Shown here: piece after piece, positions 1 through 11,059 of the stretch
How positions within the stretch are numbered: the first letter of the stretch is position 1
Layout: every line of letters begins with the position of its first letter
Source: Branchiostoma floridae
Taxonomy: Eukaryota; Chordata; Leptocardii; Amphioxiformes; Branchiostomatidae
NCBI RefSeq assembly: GCF_000003815.2
Contig: NW_023365726.1
Coordinates: forward strand, 1 to 64,000
Direction: 5' to 3'
Length of the DNA stretch: 64,000 nucleotides
Position numbers and translations under genes: made by a program
The notes under the pieces: generated by a model
What the model was told of the DNA's origin: nothing
The model's database searches: none
Seen by the model: the letters and a program-made list of their open reading frames with translations, nothing else

Positions 1-290
1 GCGCCGCGACGCTCCGCGGGAGAAACTGGACTTGGCCCCGCTGAATTTCTCTTGCACATGACGGCGAACGCTCGGACATGTTTTCGGGTTCGATTCACTT
101 TTGATAAGGCCGTTGGCACCGTATATCTCATACATGAACTTGAGTATAAAAGCAACGACGCCAAAAGTACGCCGTGGATATTCTAATTCTAAGATGTTAC
201 GGGTGAAAGGTAAGCGCCTTCCCGCAGGCCTGATCTACCCTGCCCGCCCAGCTCTCGTCACCCACAGGTCGAAGCTTGAGCGAGCCCGTG
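1..290 (+). repeat. Dispersed repeat, copy 1 (second copy at 4870-5145)
   Basis: This segment and 4870-5145 align over about 280 bases in direct orientation with roughly 80-85% identity by eye. They share the block around the words CACATGACGGCGAACGCTC and GGTTCGATTCACTTTTGAT, and end in a shared GCTTGAGCGAGCC. The word GGGTTCGATTC resembles an RNA polymerase III B box, but I see no matching A box or poly(A) tail, so a SINE origin is only a possibility. The copy is cut by the window edge. Confidence 0.7.
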
Positions 291-520
291 TAAGCGTGGT
301 TTTCACAACAACAACCTTCGGCCTTGTCTACTTCTACAAAAGAAAATACGAGCGATGACTTTAAACGTTACTTTTGTAACTTGCTGTTCTGTTTCCTAAC
401 AGTCTACTAGTTTTAAAGGATAGAAATCCTACCGGTATATGCACGTACTCGTCCAAGGCTGCTGAGCGACTGACTTAGGGGAACAAGACTAGGTTTCTGG
501 CAAGATGGAAATATTTGTAT

Positions 521-566
521 CTATTAGTGAAAGAATGTGATAGAACCCTCTATCACATTGTGTCAC
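521..566. repeat. Short hairpin repeat, isolated copy
   Basis: The core AATGTGATAG...CTATCACATT forms a stem with a loop of a few bases, preceded by CTATTAGTGAAAG. The same unit recurs three times at 1885-2058. Function unknown; probably a tiny foldback element or part of one. Confidence 0.65.
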
Positions 567-798
567 TACAGATCGACACTAGTAAGAGGAAAGATTGTGT
601 CTAGTGGGATCCGGGAGCTTTATTTGACACGACAAAAATTACAGTGACTTTTGAATGGTCAACTATAAACTACAAAAAAAAGAAAGAATACAGAATAGAT
701 ATTAATGCTCTACTAATTAAAGAATATAAGATCGATAATAAATTCTACTAATTAAACAATATAGGACAATAAGAAAATCTCCATAGAATCAGGTGGGG

Positions 799-1073
799 CT
801 AAACATGGGTGTCACTATCTTTTCTAATTACAAAGCAATTTTTTATGTTGTTACCTATCTTGGCATAATGATAGCTGTCGGATCTAAAGATATAGTCAAA
901 TTTACTTCTGCTATATTTAATCTTGAAATCTGTAGTATTTAGACATAGGAATGTGAATAACTTATTGCGTAACATATCATACATAGGGCACTCCATGACG
1001 AAGTGAAATTCATTTTCAATTTGCTTTGGACAAAATGGGCAGAACCTTTGGTCTGGGGATACATTGTGGTACA
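799..1073 (-). pseudogene. LINE relic: C-terminal end of a reverse-transcriptase ORF (downstream part)
   Basis: On the minus strand this encodes a Cys-rich tail, QRFCPFC ... ENEFHFVMECPMY ... LRNKLF, which is the form of the C-terminal zinc-knuckle-like region found after the reverse transcriptase in many non-LTR retrotransposons (CxxC, then HF..xCPxY). The ORF stops at 799. Upstream on the minus strand it runs straight into a MITE at 1074, beyond which the same ORF resumes at 1509. The catalytic reverse transcriptase is not present in the window, so this is a dead 5'-truncated fragment. Clade not assigned. Confidence 0.7.
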
Positions 1074-1516
1074 TAGGGCTGGGTATCGGTACAGCGTACC
1101 GGTACAAAAACGGTTTTTCTTATATGACCGGTCCAGAAAAACCGGACCTGAAAAAATTAGGTGGACCGGATGTTGGACCGATGAGAAAATTAACAGATTA
1201 TTTTATCGGGCATCCACACGTTTTGGCGCTTGCAGGTGGACGAAAAAACAAGAATGAAGTAGAGTGAGTTTATAGTAATTTCTACCAAGTTTTCACAGCC
1301 AATCGTACAGATGCAGTTAGCGTTGTAGGATTTTAAAATGCCAGTGAAAGTCTAATACTCCACCAAACAGATTTCTTTGTAGTCAAATGGACCATTGGTA
1401 TGAGTCATACTGAATCAGGTCCAGGTTCAGGTCCGGACCAGGACCTAATCCTTTGGACCTGATGAACCGGACCTGGACCTGAATTTTCTGTACCGGTACC
1501 CACCCCTAGTGGTACA
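1066..1516. mobile_element. hAT-like MITE with perfect 8-bp target site duplication
   Basis: The element proper is 1074-1508 (435 bp). It begins TAGGGCTGGGTATCGGTACAG and its other end, read on the minus strand, begins with nearly the same 21 bases (two mismatches), giving terminal inverted repeats. GTGGTACA occurs at both 1066-1073 and 1509-1516, an 8-bp target duplication as made by hAT transposases. Ends of the form (C/T)AGGG-TGGG are also typical of hAT elements. Internally it is rich in CCGGACC/GGACCTG words with self-complementarity and has no coding capacity, so it is non-autonomous. It sits inside a LINE-relic ORF. A second copy is at 3120-3602. Confidence 0.85.
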
Positions 1517-1756
1517 TGTATCTTCCTGATTCAATATTCAATTTATGACTACTGATTCTCAACTGGATTTAAAAATTTCGCAGTTACTTATATCATACAG
1601 GTATTTTTCTTGTTTGTAGCAATTTTTGGAGCTGTTCAAAAGGGAAATATTTAAATTCTTTTTGATACTGTTAAACCACTCTTGTATGTCTATATCTTGT
1701 AGCCGGAGGCGAAGTTGGTCAGCAATATAATCTGTTTTATAAGACTGCGGTTTCAT
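1509..1756 (-). pseudogene. LINE relic, upstream part, separated from 799-1073 by the MITE
   Basis: The minus strand encodes LRLQDIDIQEWFNSIKKN and KYLYDISN, a pattern seen just upstream of the C-terminal zinc-knuckle of many LINE proteins. A frameshift lies near 1559; after it the frame encodes SSHKLNIESGRY and then the codons of the MITE target duplication, which lead directly into the Cys-rich tail at 799-1065. The two pieces are therefore one old LINE ORF that had decayed by frameshift and was interrupted by the MITE. Confidence 0.65.
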
Positions 1757-1884
1757 CCATATATATCCAAAGCCGTGGTAATTCAGAGTGTCCTTTACAT
1801 GATCAATCCCGTCATGATCACCGGTAACTACAGTATTATATGTATCACGGAGTAATTAAAGAGTCTTCGGGTAAGTTTGCCGAA

Positions 1885-2058
1885 CTATTAGTGAAAGAAT
1901 GTGATAGCACCCCTCTATCACATTATTTCACTAGTAAGAGGGAAACTATTGGGTCTATTAGTGAAAGAATGTGATAGCACCCTTCTATCACATTTTTTTA
2001 CTTGTACGAGGAAAACGATTGTGATAGCACACCTCTATCACATTCGTTTTCCTCGTAT
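1885..2058. repeat. Cluster of three hairpin units
   Basis: Three units at about 1885-1932, 1955-2001 and 2017-2058 each contain AATGTGATAG or TTGTGATAG, a short spacer and CTATCACATT, and are separated by variants of ACTAGTAAGAGG. Together with 521-566 they make a small family of stem-loops. The last unit also has flanking arms CGAGGAAAACGA / TCGTTTTCCTCG, extending its stem. No coding potential. Confidence 0.7.
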
Positions 2059-2458
2059 GAGCAGAATAACTTTTGTTTAAAAATACTGGTGAAATAAAGT
2101 GATATCATTTAGTTATCACGGTTTTCGACTCAAAAACGTTTTTTGAACTAAAATAATGTGATAAATCGACAGTACTTATATACGTTTTCTACACTATTGT
2201 TCAAGTCTTGAATACAGGAATGGATTATTTGTTGTCTGTGCTACCATATTTTGTGACTTCAATCATTGTTACAACGTTTAGAGTCTATGGTGTCTTTTTG
2301 AAAATTTAGCCATCTTCTTTTTTTCCCATCCGTTTTCTCACCCCATATAGGCCTATCTTATTATTTTTGCAGTCTGTAGAGGATGGCATCCATAAACTTT
2401 ACTTGCTGTGGACTAAGTCTTTTCACTCTAAACAAGGCCTGTGTCGCGTGTCTCGTAT

Positions 2459-2546
2459 TAGCCTGGTTACCAAACCCCAGCCCGATCTCAAGTATCTATC
2501 GTGCACGAAAGATATATCTTGAGGTTGGGGTATGGAATCCAGGCTA
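2459..2546. mobile_element. Small foldback/MITE-like element (TAGCCTGG ends)
   Basis: The ends TAGCCTGG and CCAGGCTA are inverted repeats, and the arms continue imperfectly through ACCCCAG...CTCAAG / CTTGAGGTTGGGGT. The whole element can fold into one hairpin of about 88 bases. A similar pair of ends, TAGCCTGGTA and TACCAGGCTA, frames 6526-6602. Confidence 0.55.
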
Positions 2547-2963
2547 GTCTCGTATAGTACCTGCGTACAAAACTCCGAAGACAGCGTTGTGGGCATTCTA
2601 AAACGTTACCTTCAAAATACGACCGTACAAATTCCTCCCAGCGGAGGCGAGAGCTTATCGCCCGTAAAGCTCTCAGTGGCGACATGATAAACTGAACGGG
2701 TTGCACGATAACAATAACGACTTGTGTACAACTAGTACTACGATAGGAGAATCGGTAACTGTATCACATTTGGGAAATGCTGTTCTACAGAATGACGATA
2801 GAAATCCTACCGGTATGTATGTGCAGCTGGAAGTGCTGTAAATGTCGGACCAACTTCTTCCTCGGACCGATGCGTTTGAGCCACTGAAGATCACGTCACT
2901 GTGAATGTGTACAGCGTCGGGCCTGCCGATTTTGTCTGATGTTTCCCATGATGCCTCCTATTA

Positions 2964-3826
2964 GGCCACGTTGATTTGATTATATGGATGACATCCACTG
3001 GGAACTCCAAATCTGATGCGAGCGAGTGAATAAAGAAAAAGTTGCCTTCAGTATGAAATCATTGCGGTCAGGAAGGTTGAACATAGGACTAAAAACACAT
3101 AGTATGGTATACCAACAGTTAGGTGTGGGGACCAGTACATCATACGGCCGGTGCAAAACGTTTTTTTCTTCTTGGACCAATCCGAAAAAAAAACAGACCT
3201 GAAAAAAAATCAGACGAACGGGTTTCGCCAATTACAAAATGGACACACTATGTCGGCAGGTGTTTGGGGTCTTACCGGGGGCCAAGAAGACAACAAAAGC
3301 CAAGTCGAGTAGAGTTTATAGTCAATTGTACCAAGTTTCTACAGTCAAAGGTACAGAGACAGTTAGCCTTTATTACATGGAGATGGTATTTTAAAATGCC
3401 AGTGGTACTCGTAGTCCAATAATCCAACAAACAGATTCCTTTGTAGCAAAATTGACAATTTACCATTGTTTTGAGTATTGCCAGTTCTCAAGTTTCCACA
3501 GACAACCAGGTCCAGGTTCAGGTCTGGACCTGGAAATGATCCTCTGGACCTGAACGTAACCTTTACCTGAATTTTCTGTACTGGTACCCCCCCCCCCCCC
3601 TACCAACAATATTTTTTTTCTGTCCTTTCACATCTTATCCTTTGACTTTAGATTTATTTTGGTATTCTATGGCATTAGTTATCTGTTTTCTGATACTTTT
3701 CTTCAATCTACGGAATATTTGTGCTCATTTTACTGTGTGGTCCAAAACGTTTTTTGGGGGAACGGCCGAAAATTGGTGCAAGCGTGGATGTCATCCATAT
3801 AATCAAATCAACATGGCCTTACACAG
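2964..3826. repeat. Inverted repeat arms flanking the second hAT-like MITE
   Basis: About 37 bases near 2964-3000 (GGCCACGTTGATTTGATTAT and on into GGATGACATCCAC) reappear as the reverse complement at about 3786-3826. The hAT-like MITE at 3120-3602 lies between the arms. The arms may be the ends of an older inverted-repeat element into which the MITE inserted. Confidence 0.55.
3112..3610. mobile_element. hAT-like MITE, second copy
   Basis: The element spans about 3120-3602. It shares the end structure (TAGG-TGGGG-CC-GTAC ... GTAC-GGTACCCC-CTA) and the internal GGACCTG-rich core with the copy at 1074-1508. The flanks are CCAACAGT (3112-3119) and CCAACAAT (3603-3610), an 8-bp target duplication with one mismatch, which suggests an older insertion than the first copy. 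A poly(C) run marks its right end. Confidence 0.75.
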
Positions 3827-3869
3827 CGGTAGCGCTCCTGAGATGGAGCATTCCTTTCCCTCACGCACT

Positions 3870-4480
3870 TGATTAATGACCGGTGGATTGCTGGGAACCC
3901 GCCGGCGAGCCGTGGGCACCGTGACCATGGTGACATACATGATAGCGATCTTGCCTGCAGTGTATGACATGGTGCTTGCTTCACGTGGTTTATTAGTTTA
4001 CAGTGACACCTGGCCTATCAAACCTAACTCCCCGGCACAGCGCAGCCCGGCAGAGTGAAACGCAAATAGCTAGAATAGAAGGGACGAGTGACACTCCTGA
4101 ATACCACTCCATTATCCATAACCCCATAGGACGGTTTCCACCGAACACAGATACTGACGCAAAACATTAATACTTAAAAGACCGTCGGTCGATCTGACAC
4201 TACACTAAGTCCCATTAATCTCCATCCAAAACCAAACTGTCTAAACATACAAAGGAACAGAGGCAAACCTGTAAAGGACTATATTCATCCAGCGGGTGGG
4301 CGCGTTATTCCTGCGGGAGGAAGTGCTATGAACTCGGGCTCGTCGCACGATGATCCGCCGGTGAACTTGTACTTGTAGTTGTACAAATTGCTACTCAATT
4401 GATACCAGGAAGCTTAGTGATATGTACCCTGGGAGCCATCCGGGGTCGGGCAGCTTGGACAGTTTATCGGTAGCCCAAGA
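3870..4480. other. No supported gene
   Basis: Short open frames only, without family signatures or convincing splice sites. Nothing else recognised. Confidence 0.4.
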
Positions 4481-4487
4481 CAGTCAT

Positions 4488-4614
4488 GCCCGCCGAGCTC
4501 CTATTAGCGCCCCGGGGAGTTTAAGCCCGATTAGGTCCACCTGCCCTTAAAGGGTAGCGATTACTCCTCCGGGCTGAAACTCCCCGGAGCGCTAATGTGA
4601 CCACGGCGGGCAGG
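4488..4614. mobile_element. GC-rich foldback element
   Basis: Arms of about 42 bases, GCCCGCC...ATTAGCGC..CGGGGAGTTT..GCCCG on the left and its near reverse complement on the right, enclose a short loop with the dyad CCCTTAAAGGG. The arms seem to continue outward imperfectly (GGGAGCCAT..GGGCAGC against GCTGCCATGGCTCCC). No coding capacity. Confidence 0.6.
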
Positions 4615-4869
4615 CTGCCATGGCTCCCCGAACAAAACTCGCGAAGAAATCTCGCTAGCTACCCGTCCTGTCTGGATTCCCAGGGTAAGTGATATGATTT
4701 TCAGATCGATGTATTTTCTTACGACAGTACCACAACCCTTTTCGAAGTTGCAGCTCAAGCTATCACAAAACTAAAACTTAAATCAGAAATCGACTGCGTG
4801 ATGACGTGGGTCGTACTTCTGACCGTGTAAGACGGAACTACTGTTACCTAGTAACCCCGGGGCTCCACT

Positions 4870-5145
4870 GTTGACACTCCGCGGAGAAGCCTAATTCCTT
4901 GGCCAGGCCGATTTTCTTTTGCACATGACGGCGAACGCTCAGATATGTTTTCGGGTTCGATTCACTTTTGATGAGGTCATTGACACCGTGTATCTCATGC
5001 TTGAACTTGAGTATAAATCAACGAAGCCAAAAGTACGCCGTGGACATTCTGTACGATGTTACCGGTGAAAGATTAACTCCTTCCCGCAGGCCTCACCTAC
5101 CCTGCCCGCCCAACTCTGGTCACCAGCCCGGGGCTTGAGCGAGCC
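4870..5145 (+). repeat. Dispersed repeat, copy 2
   Basis: Direct-orientation partner of 1-290, with the same order of shared words and scattered substitutions and small gaps. Immediately downstream (5149-5205) comes a short stretch beginning AAGCAGAGGTTAGGCTTCTG that belongs to the foldback family better preserved at 57670-57836. Confidence 0.65.
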
Positions 5146-5448
5146 TACTCACTAAGCAGAGGTTAGGCTTCTGCTGTTTTTTACTCGTTTTTATCGGACT
5201 TTCTATGTTGTATTGTTTCTTGAAGTTCGCCAGCCAAACCTAGCATGTTTTTTTTTTCAGTCAGTGTCTGTAATTTCATTGTTCGAATACCCGCACTTAT
5301 CGTCTGTCGAACCTTGGAGTCTCGGTGTAACTTTTTATCACCTGCTTACGGGAAACGAACACAGGAAGTGGAATCGATTGTATACCTGGAAAGAACGTAA
5401 TGTTAGCTGTCTCTATTTAGTTACTTCTACAATGGAGGTATAGTTTTT

Positions 5449-5492
5449 GGTGTCTGTCTGTGTGTGTCTGTGTGCGTGTGTCTGTTTGTTTT
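5449..5492. repeat. GT/TCTG-rich microsatellite
   Basis: A run of GTCTGTCTGTGTGTGTCTGTGTGCGTGTGTCTGTTT. Simple sequence, no further interpretation. Confidence 0.8.
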
Positions 5493-5639
5493 TGTTTCCG
5501 GATATTTGTGGTCACCACAACTCTAGAATGGATTGTAATGATAGTTTGTATGCGGACTCTCGTGGTGAATTCACTGTTTTCTAGTCTCAAATCAAGCTGC
5601 ATTTTCTCGTAAGCTAACTCAAACACTAGCTATGCAAGT

Positions 5640-7160
5640 GTAGCTAATATGCTGAAATATGATTACGATGTGTTAAATTCGTTACGTGCACTAATTTTCT
5701 AACCCCTCATGCTATGCCCCTGCGTCCGGCCTTAAAGAATAATGAGGCCTTTATTTTCTTCTATGTTCATCTATATACATGTGGCATTACAACCGATGTC
5801 ATCTTATCAACACATGAATCGACAGGACGGTTTTCAGGGTTGAAAGTTTTAATTTCGTCTGGAGAAAAGAAACATAACTTAATGCATTGAAATGGTATTT
5901 TCATTGGCTGCACTCACTGAAACAAAAAGCTATTTCCTAATTGTGTTTTTTGTACTTAGTGGTTACCACGTAACAAAACCTGAAGGTCATTACAAGGTGT
6001 TACCCAAAGGCCACACCGAGGTTACGGGTTACATTGTAACTTTAACAGCGTCAGAAACATGTGTCCTAACAAAATGATAACAAAATGTAATGTAAATTTT
6101 GCACATGTGAAAAGACAGTACAGTAACAGATAAGCCTGAACGAAGTACAGCGTCTGAGAAAATGATGATAAAGGAAATGAATATAAGAATTCACCGAGTT
6201 TCATTGTGGAATGTAAAAGCTAAGTACATTTCACATTTCTAACAAAAATTCTGAATATCTACCCCCTTATAACGTCAGTAGTAAGTATGCCATGTCATTC
6301 CAAGAGCCAATCTGGCTATCTAAAGCTTATGGCGAATCTTCCAGTGGTCACGGTGACTTGGAAGAAGTATATACAGCATATCTATACAGTTTAAGTCTGT
6401 GTTCTGTGAAAGTCAAGCTACAATGAACATAGCCTAACTAAATCAAGCTTCTAGCAGTTCTTCCACTAAATTACAAGGCTCTAAAGGTTTGATAGCCAAC
6501 ACCTCTAAGTCAAGAGACTTGCTTGTAGCCTGGTAATTGTGGAGAGGAGAGGAGAGAAGAGACTCGGGAACTACTAGTATATTACGGCTGGATACCAGGC
6601 TAGGAGACTTGGGAACATTCTAATCCTGATGATTTATGCATATGTGCCGACATAGACCAATGATTGTCAGACTCAGAACTGTCTGTACCATAGTGTTGGA
6701 AGTTGTGATGACTGGTTTCTGTACTGTCAGAGACTCCTGGACTCCTATGGTATTTCCACAGTGATTAATAATCTAGAGCTCATATTGTTTACTCCAGTTG
6801 AGAGAATTGTTCTCTAGAGTTAGAGGCGCATGGCTACAGGCTCTCGGAGAGATTGTGTAACACAGGCTACAATGAACAGTGATCCGACGTCCTAAACATG
6901 GCAGCCCTTTGCCAAGTGACATGTGACAACAACCGAAATTCGAACTCTCTTAAGCTTCTTTCATTTTGTATTTTTGCACTCATACATAAAACAGTGTACT
7001 GAATATCAGTTACAATCTATCTCGGTAAGTAATTAAAGCTGTACCATGCAGGCGTTTTCCGTAAGTAAATATTTTTTCATCTTCTCCGTCTTTCCAATGT
7101 AATAGAGTTTTGGTCTTTGTACGTGAATGCCTGGCATTTACAGCCTCAAATACATACCTT
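5640..7160. other. Intergenic region 3' of TRAF gene A
   Basis: No family signature or credible exon seen. A small inverted repeat, TAGCCTGGTA (about 6526) and TACCAGGCTA (about 6602), frames a GAGAG-rich stretch and resembles the foldback at 2459-2546. Confidence 0.45.
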
Positions 7161-7171
7161 AGTGCATTGAT

Positions 7172-9916
7172 CTAACGATCTAGATCTGAAGTGTCGACGA
7201 TGACCCTGATAAACAAAGTGTCGTCTCTGACGTAACCATGGCTGCTGCTGTCTAGCTGACTGAGCGGCACGAAGAGCGGACATCCACTGGCGATGTTCAT
7301 GTCACTGGTGGGCCGCTGGAAGGACGAGCTGGTCGGGTCAGGACGGAACGCGTCGATCACGTGTTCACGGTTGTTCTGGTCAAGCAGCATGAATGTCACC
7401 TAAAATTAAGAAAAAATTATCATTATTAGAACTGAAAAGGTGTGATGTTTATTCTATCAAGAACGCCAAAATGCAGACCACCTTGTTCAGACTAGCAGGC
7501 GTCGCAATTAATTCTAATTTCTAATTCAATTCTATTGCTAGTTCTGGTTTTACAGCACTTACTCTAATCTGCCAAATGAAATTGATGGTTTAATATACAC
7601 CACTAAGACTGAATCAACTGTTAATGTATATGGGAGAGATCCTACAAATTTGAAACTAACGGTGTAAGTGTTGTTAATTTATTTTAGGGGAATCTACGTA
7701 AAATCTACCTCTTTTTTTGTTGTTGAAACTTTTGCTCAACATTATTCACCTTCTGTCTAAACGGCCAGCGCAGAAGTCCATCGTAGTGCCCTCTCATGAC
7801 GACGAAGAACAGACTGACATGAGTGCCCTTCCCCATCCCGTCTCCGTTCAGGTAGATCCGGGCGCACATCTTGTACCCTGTACGGCTGGTGAAGAAACAT
7901 GGTGAGTAGAAACTTGCTGTCTTCCCCGTGATGGCGTCGTGGCGCTTACGGGTGAAGTCTGCGATCTTCCATGTCAGGATGCCATCATAGCTGGTCAATT
8001 CGAGGGTCTGGATCCGGAGGTCTTGTTCCGCGAGGGCAACGTCCTTCAGAGCGATGATCCTTTCCAGAGATCTGACCTTCCTCTCCAGAGTTTCGATGAT
8101 CTCCCTGTCCTGACGACGTTGTCGTTCGTACGCCTCCATCTGGGAGCTGCACTTCTCGATCTCACGGTTCAGAACGGCGACGATCCCTTCAAACGTGCCG
8201 ACTCTTGTCTCCCGACGACGTTGTTGTTCGTAAGCCTCCATCTGGGCTGCGAGTCTTCCAGCTGCTCCCTGGCAAGCGACAAGTCTTTCGCCAACCGCCT
8301 GCCATCTTGTGCCCACCCTCGTTGCTACGTTTGTCAGATACTTCCCCTGCCTCTCGAGATTCGACATCTGAACCTGAAGACGCACCACCCGATTTTTCTC
8401 GTCGTTTGAGGGACTGGACGCTTGGCCTTCGTCAGTCGGCCTTGACGTTGATGCGCATGCTCCCCTCAGAGGGCTCATCACTTGCTGGTTTGCAGCCAGA
8501 GTGAATGCATCGTTCTCATCAGGAAATTTTGGGCCGCCAGCCCCTTGGTCTTGTCCGCTGACCCCTGTCGCCTACAACAACATCATAAAGAATTTTTGTC
8601 TCTCTAACTTTCATGCTCTTTTTGTCAAATCAAGGAAAACTGCACGCAATCGGGTATGCACGTATTATGGTCACAATTTCTTTTTCGGACATATCCTTCG
8701 AGTAGATTAATTGCCTACAGCTATAAATCAAGATGGCATTAATGGACATCTACTTCATTATTTAAAAAAGTACCTGAGTGTCAGCAGGAGGCAGTGGTCC
8801 GTCGTCAGTCGCAGGGCAGTGATGCTTGTGGATCTGTAAAGAAAGTCAAAATGGTAGGTTAGCAACTGGCGAGAATTTTGACTCTGCAATAGCAACATTA
8901 GTATAAGTTAGTCCGTTTAGAGTCAATAGCAACATTAGTATAAGTTAGTCCGTTTACTTTGCTTTGATCTTGGTAATACGTATGTAAATTCAATAACGTG
9001 AATAGAGACAATCTGACTGACGATTTAGCTGTATAGTTCACCCATTCGTAACTATGCTACATGTAGTTTTCTGTCGACCGGGATCTATTTACAAAATCAA
9101 ATTTCGCAATACTAGTAACAGGCATCAATTAAACAATAGAAACTCACAAGGTCTCCAAGACTGCCCTCCCAACCACAGCCAGTCATGGGACAGGTCACCT
9201 CCATCTGTTCGATCTCTCGTTCGGCAAATCTGTCCCTGTACATCTATAACACAACATACCCCAGTTCAGCGTTTTATTACCTATTGAAAGGGATGCAATA
9301 GAAACACCAATTCATCTCTCCTTATGAATCATCCATGGCAAAATTGCTTCAAAGCATACTATCACAACACCAGACTTAGCGATTTTTATATTTATTACTG
9401 TTAACATACTGGAAACATGTATGCAATAATTTATTTGCATACATGAGTACTTCAAATGTCATGAACGTTGAAATGTACCTGGCTTCTGTCCAGGATTGTG
9501 TCTTCAGGAGGGGACTCTTTCGGACAGGACAAACATCTTGCTGCTCCATCACCCGGGCTGTACAAGGAAGAAATTCCAAAGTTTATATTGATCATATCTT
9601 ACAGGGAATTGTCAATTAGAGAGTATATTTTGTTGTTACCGACCCTTTTCAGCTACCAACTGAAACAATGATTACTTAAATTATTGGCACTTAACACCAT
9701 CATTCATGATGTTTAGATAATGATGTGAATAGACCTTGATTTCAAAATATGTACATGTACATCTAAGTGTACTCACTTGAAGATGTCAAGACACGATGAA
9801 CAGTACCGATGGCCACAATGTGTCTGTACAGGGTCCCTCAGAATTAGTTGGCAAAAAGGACACCTGTACTTCTGATTATCCGGGGTCTTGAAGATATTGT
9901 CCGGAAAGCCAGGCAT
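7172..9916 (-). CDS. TRAF-family signalling adaptor A (RING, zinc finger, coiled coil, MATH)
   Basis: Six coding exons on the minus strand: 9777-9916, 9479-9557, 9148-9243, 8774-8833, 7750-8571 and 7172-7399. All introns are GT-AG and the frame is continuous (1425 nt, 474 aa). Residues 19-58 form a RING-type site (C19, C22, C34, H36, C39, C42, C55, C58). Residues ~74-125 hold a TRAF-type zinc finger (CPMTGCGW then HKHHC). A long coiled coil (~150-315) contains a repeated QMEAYE(R/Q)QRR block. The MATH/TRAF-C domain runs from ~319 (SYDGILTWKI) to the end, with RQKV at an exon junction and NIASGCPLFV. TRAFs link TNF/Toll-type receptors to NF-kB and kinase pathways, and the RING serves ubiquitin transfer. 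Only one full TRAF zinc finger is seen, fewer than in TRAF C. The MATH half is almost identical to TRAF C. Confidence 0.93.
8887..8957. repeat. Tandem duplication in a TRAF A intron
   Basis: The 33-base word starting CAATAGCAACATTAGTATAA occurs at 8887 and again at 8924, a 37-base period with two copies. It lies in the intron between the TRAF A exons at 8774-8833 and 9148-9243. Probably a recent local duplication. Confidence 0.85.
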
Positions 9917-10136
9917 GGTCTAGCTTTTCTGTAAATCACAAAACACTATATGAATGTAACATCAATATGCATGCACTGATTCATCTGTATTGAATTCTAT
10001 GCACTGTAATCTGTACATGTGTCTAACGTCATTTATCGCAAACTAGTAGACATTTTGTAAAGAAAAAAAGACCAGTGCTATTTGATATTCTATTTTTGTC
10101 ATTTGTAAACAGTGTGTGTGTTTTTTTTATTTGTAA

Positions 10137-10910
10137 ACAGGCCAGGTGACTTTGTGACAAAGGCAAGTAATTTTACTTTGTGAAAAGCACCAGCCAGGTG
10201 ACTTTGTGAAAAGCACCAGCCAGGTGACTTTGTGAAAAGCACCAGCCAGGTGACTTTGTGAAAAGCACCAGCCAGGTGACTTTGTGAAAAGCACCAGCCA
10301 GGTGACTTTGTGAAAAGCACCAGCCAGGTGACTTTGTGAAAAGCACCAGCCAGGTGACTTTGTGAAAAGCACCAGCCAGGTGACTCTGTGAACAAAGCAC
10401 CAGCCAGGTGACTCTGTGAACAAAGCACCAGCCAGGTGACTCTGTGAACAAAGCACCAGCCAGCTGCAGGTGACTCTGTGAACAAAGCACCAGCCAGGTG
10501 ACTCTGTGAACAAAGCACCAGCCAGCTGCAGGTGACTCTGTGAACAAAGCACCAGCCAGCTGACGCTGTGAACAAAGCACCAGCCAGGTGACTCTGTGAA
10601 CAAAGCACCAGCCAGGTGACTCTGTGAACAAAGCACCAGCCAGGTGACTCTGTGAACAAAGCACCAGCCAGGTGACTCTGTGAACAAAGCACCAGCCAGG
10701 TGACTCTGTGAACAAAGCACCAGCCAGGTGACTCTGTGAACAAAGCACCAGCCAGGTGACTCTGTGAACAAAGCACCAGCCAGGTGACTCTGTGAACAAA
10801 GCACCAGCCAGGTGACTCTGTGAACAAAGCACCAGCCAGGTGACTCTGTGAACAAAGCACCAGCCAGGTGACTCTGTGAACAAAGTACCAGCCAGGTGAC
10901 TCTGTGAAAA
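10137..10910. repeat. Minisatellite with 26-bp and 28-bp unit blocks
   Basis: About eight units of 26 bp (CAGGTGACTTTGTGAAAAGC + ACCAGC) are followed at about 10384 by about eighteen units of 28 bp in which the middle reads CTCTGTGAACAAAGC. Two 28-bp units carry an inserted GCTGCA-type extension and one has TGACGCTG. The array starts 220 bp upstream of the TRAF A start codon. Because neither 26 nor 28 is a multiple of three, all minus-strand frames read through the repeat and give long ORFs with a cyclic SPGWCFVHRVTWLVLCSQSH peptide; these are by-products of the repeat and not genes. Confidence 0.95.
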
Positions 10911-11059
10911 GAAAATTATCCCGTTGGTGAATGGGAATCCCTATTACGTCACGTTGAAGTGTTTGCTGAGTTGATAGGGGTAGCGTTGTCAGGGTACAGT
11001 TGTCATTGTACAAACAGCAACGTTTACAACGTTTAATGCTGAATTTCTTTGGGTGACGC

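Noticed and set aside
87-100. tRNA gene or SINE from the GGTTCGATTC word
   Set aside because: No A box, no cloverleaf and no poly(A) or poly(T) signal at the expected distance.
7717-8504. Plus-strand open frames opposite TRAF A (and the same at 51024-51816 opposite TRAF C)
   Set aside because: They are the complementary strand of the GC-rich TRAF exons and have no independent signature.
10137-10910. Possible CRISPR array
   Set aside because: The units are contiguous with no unique spacers, and the genome is eukaryotic; it is a minisatellite.
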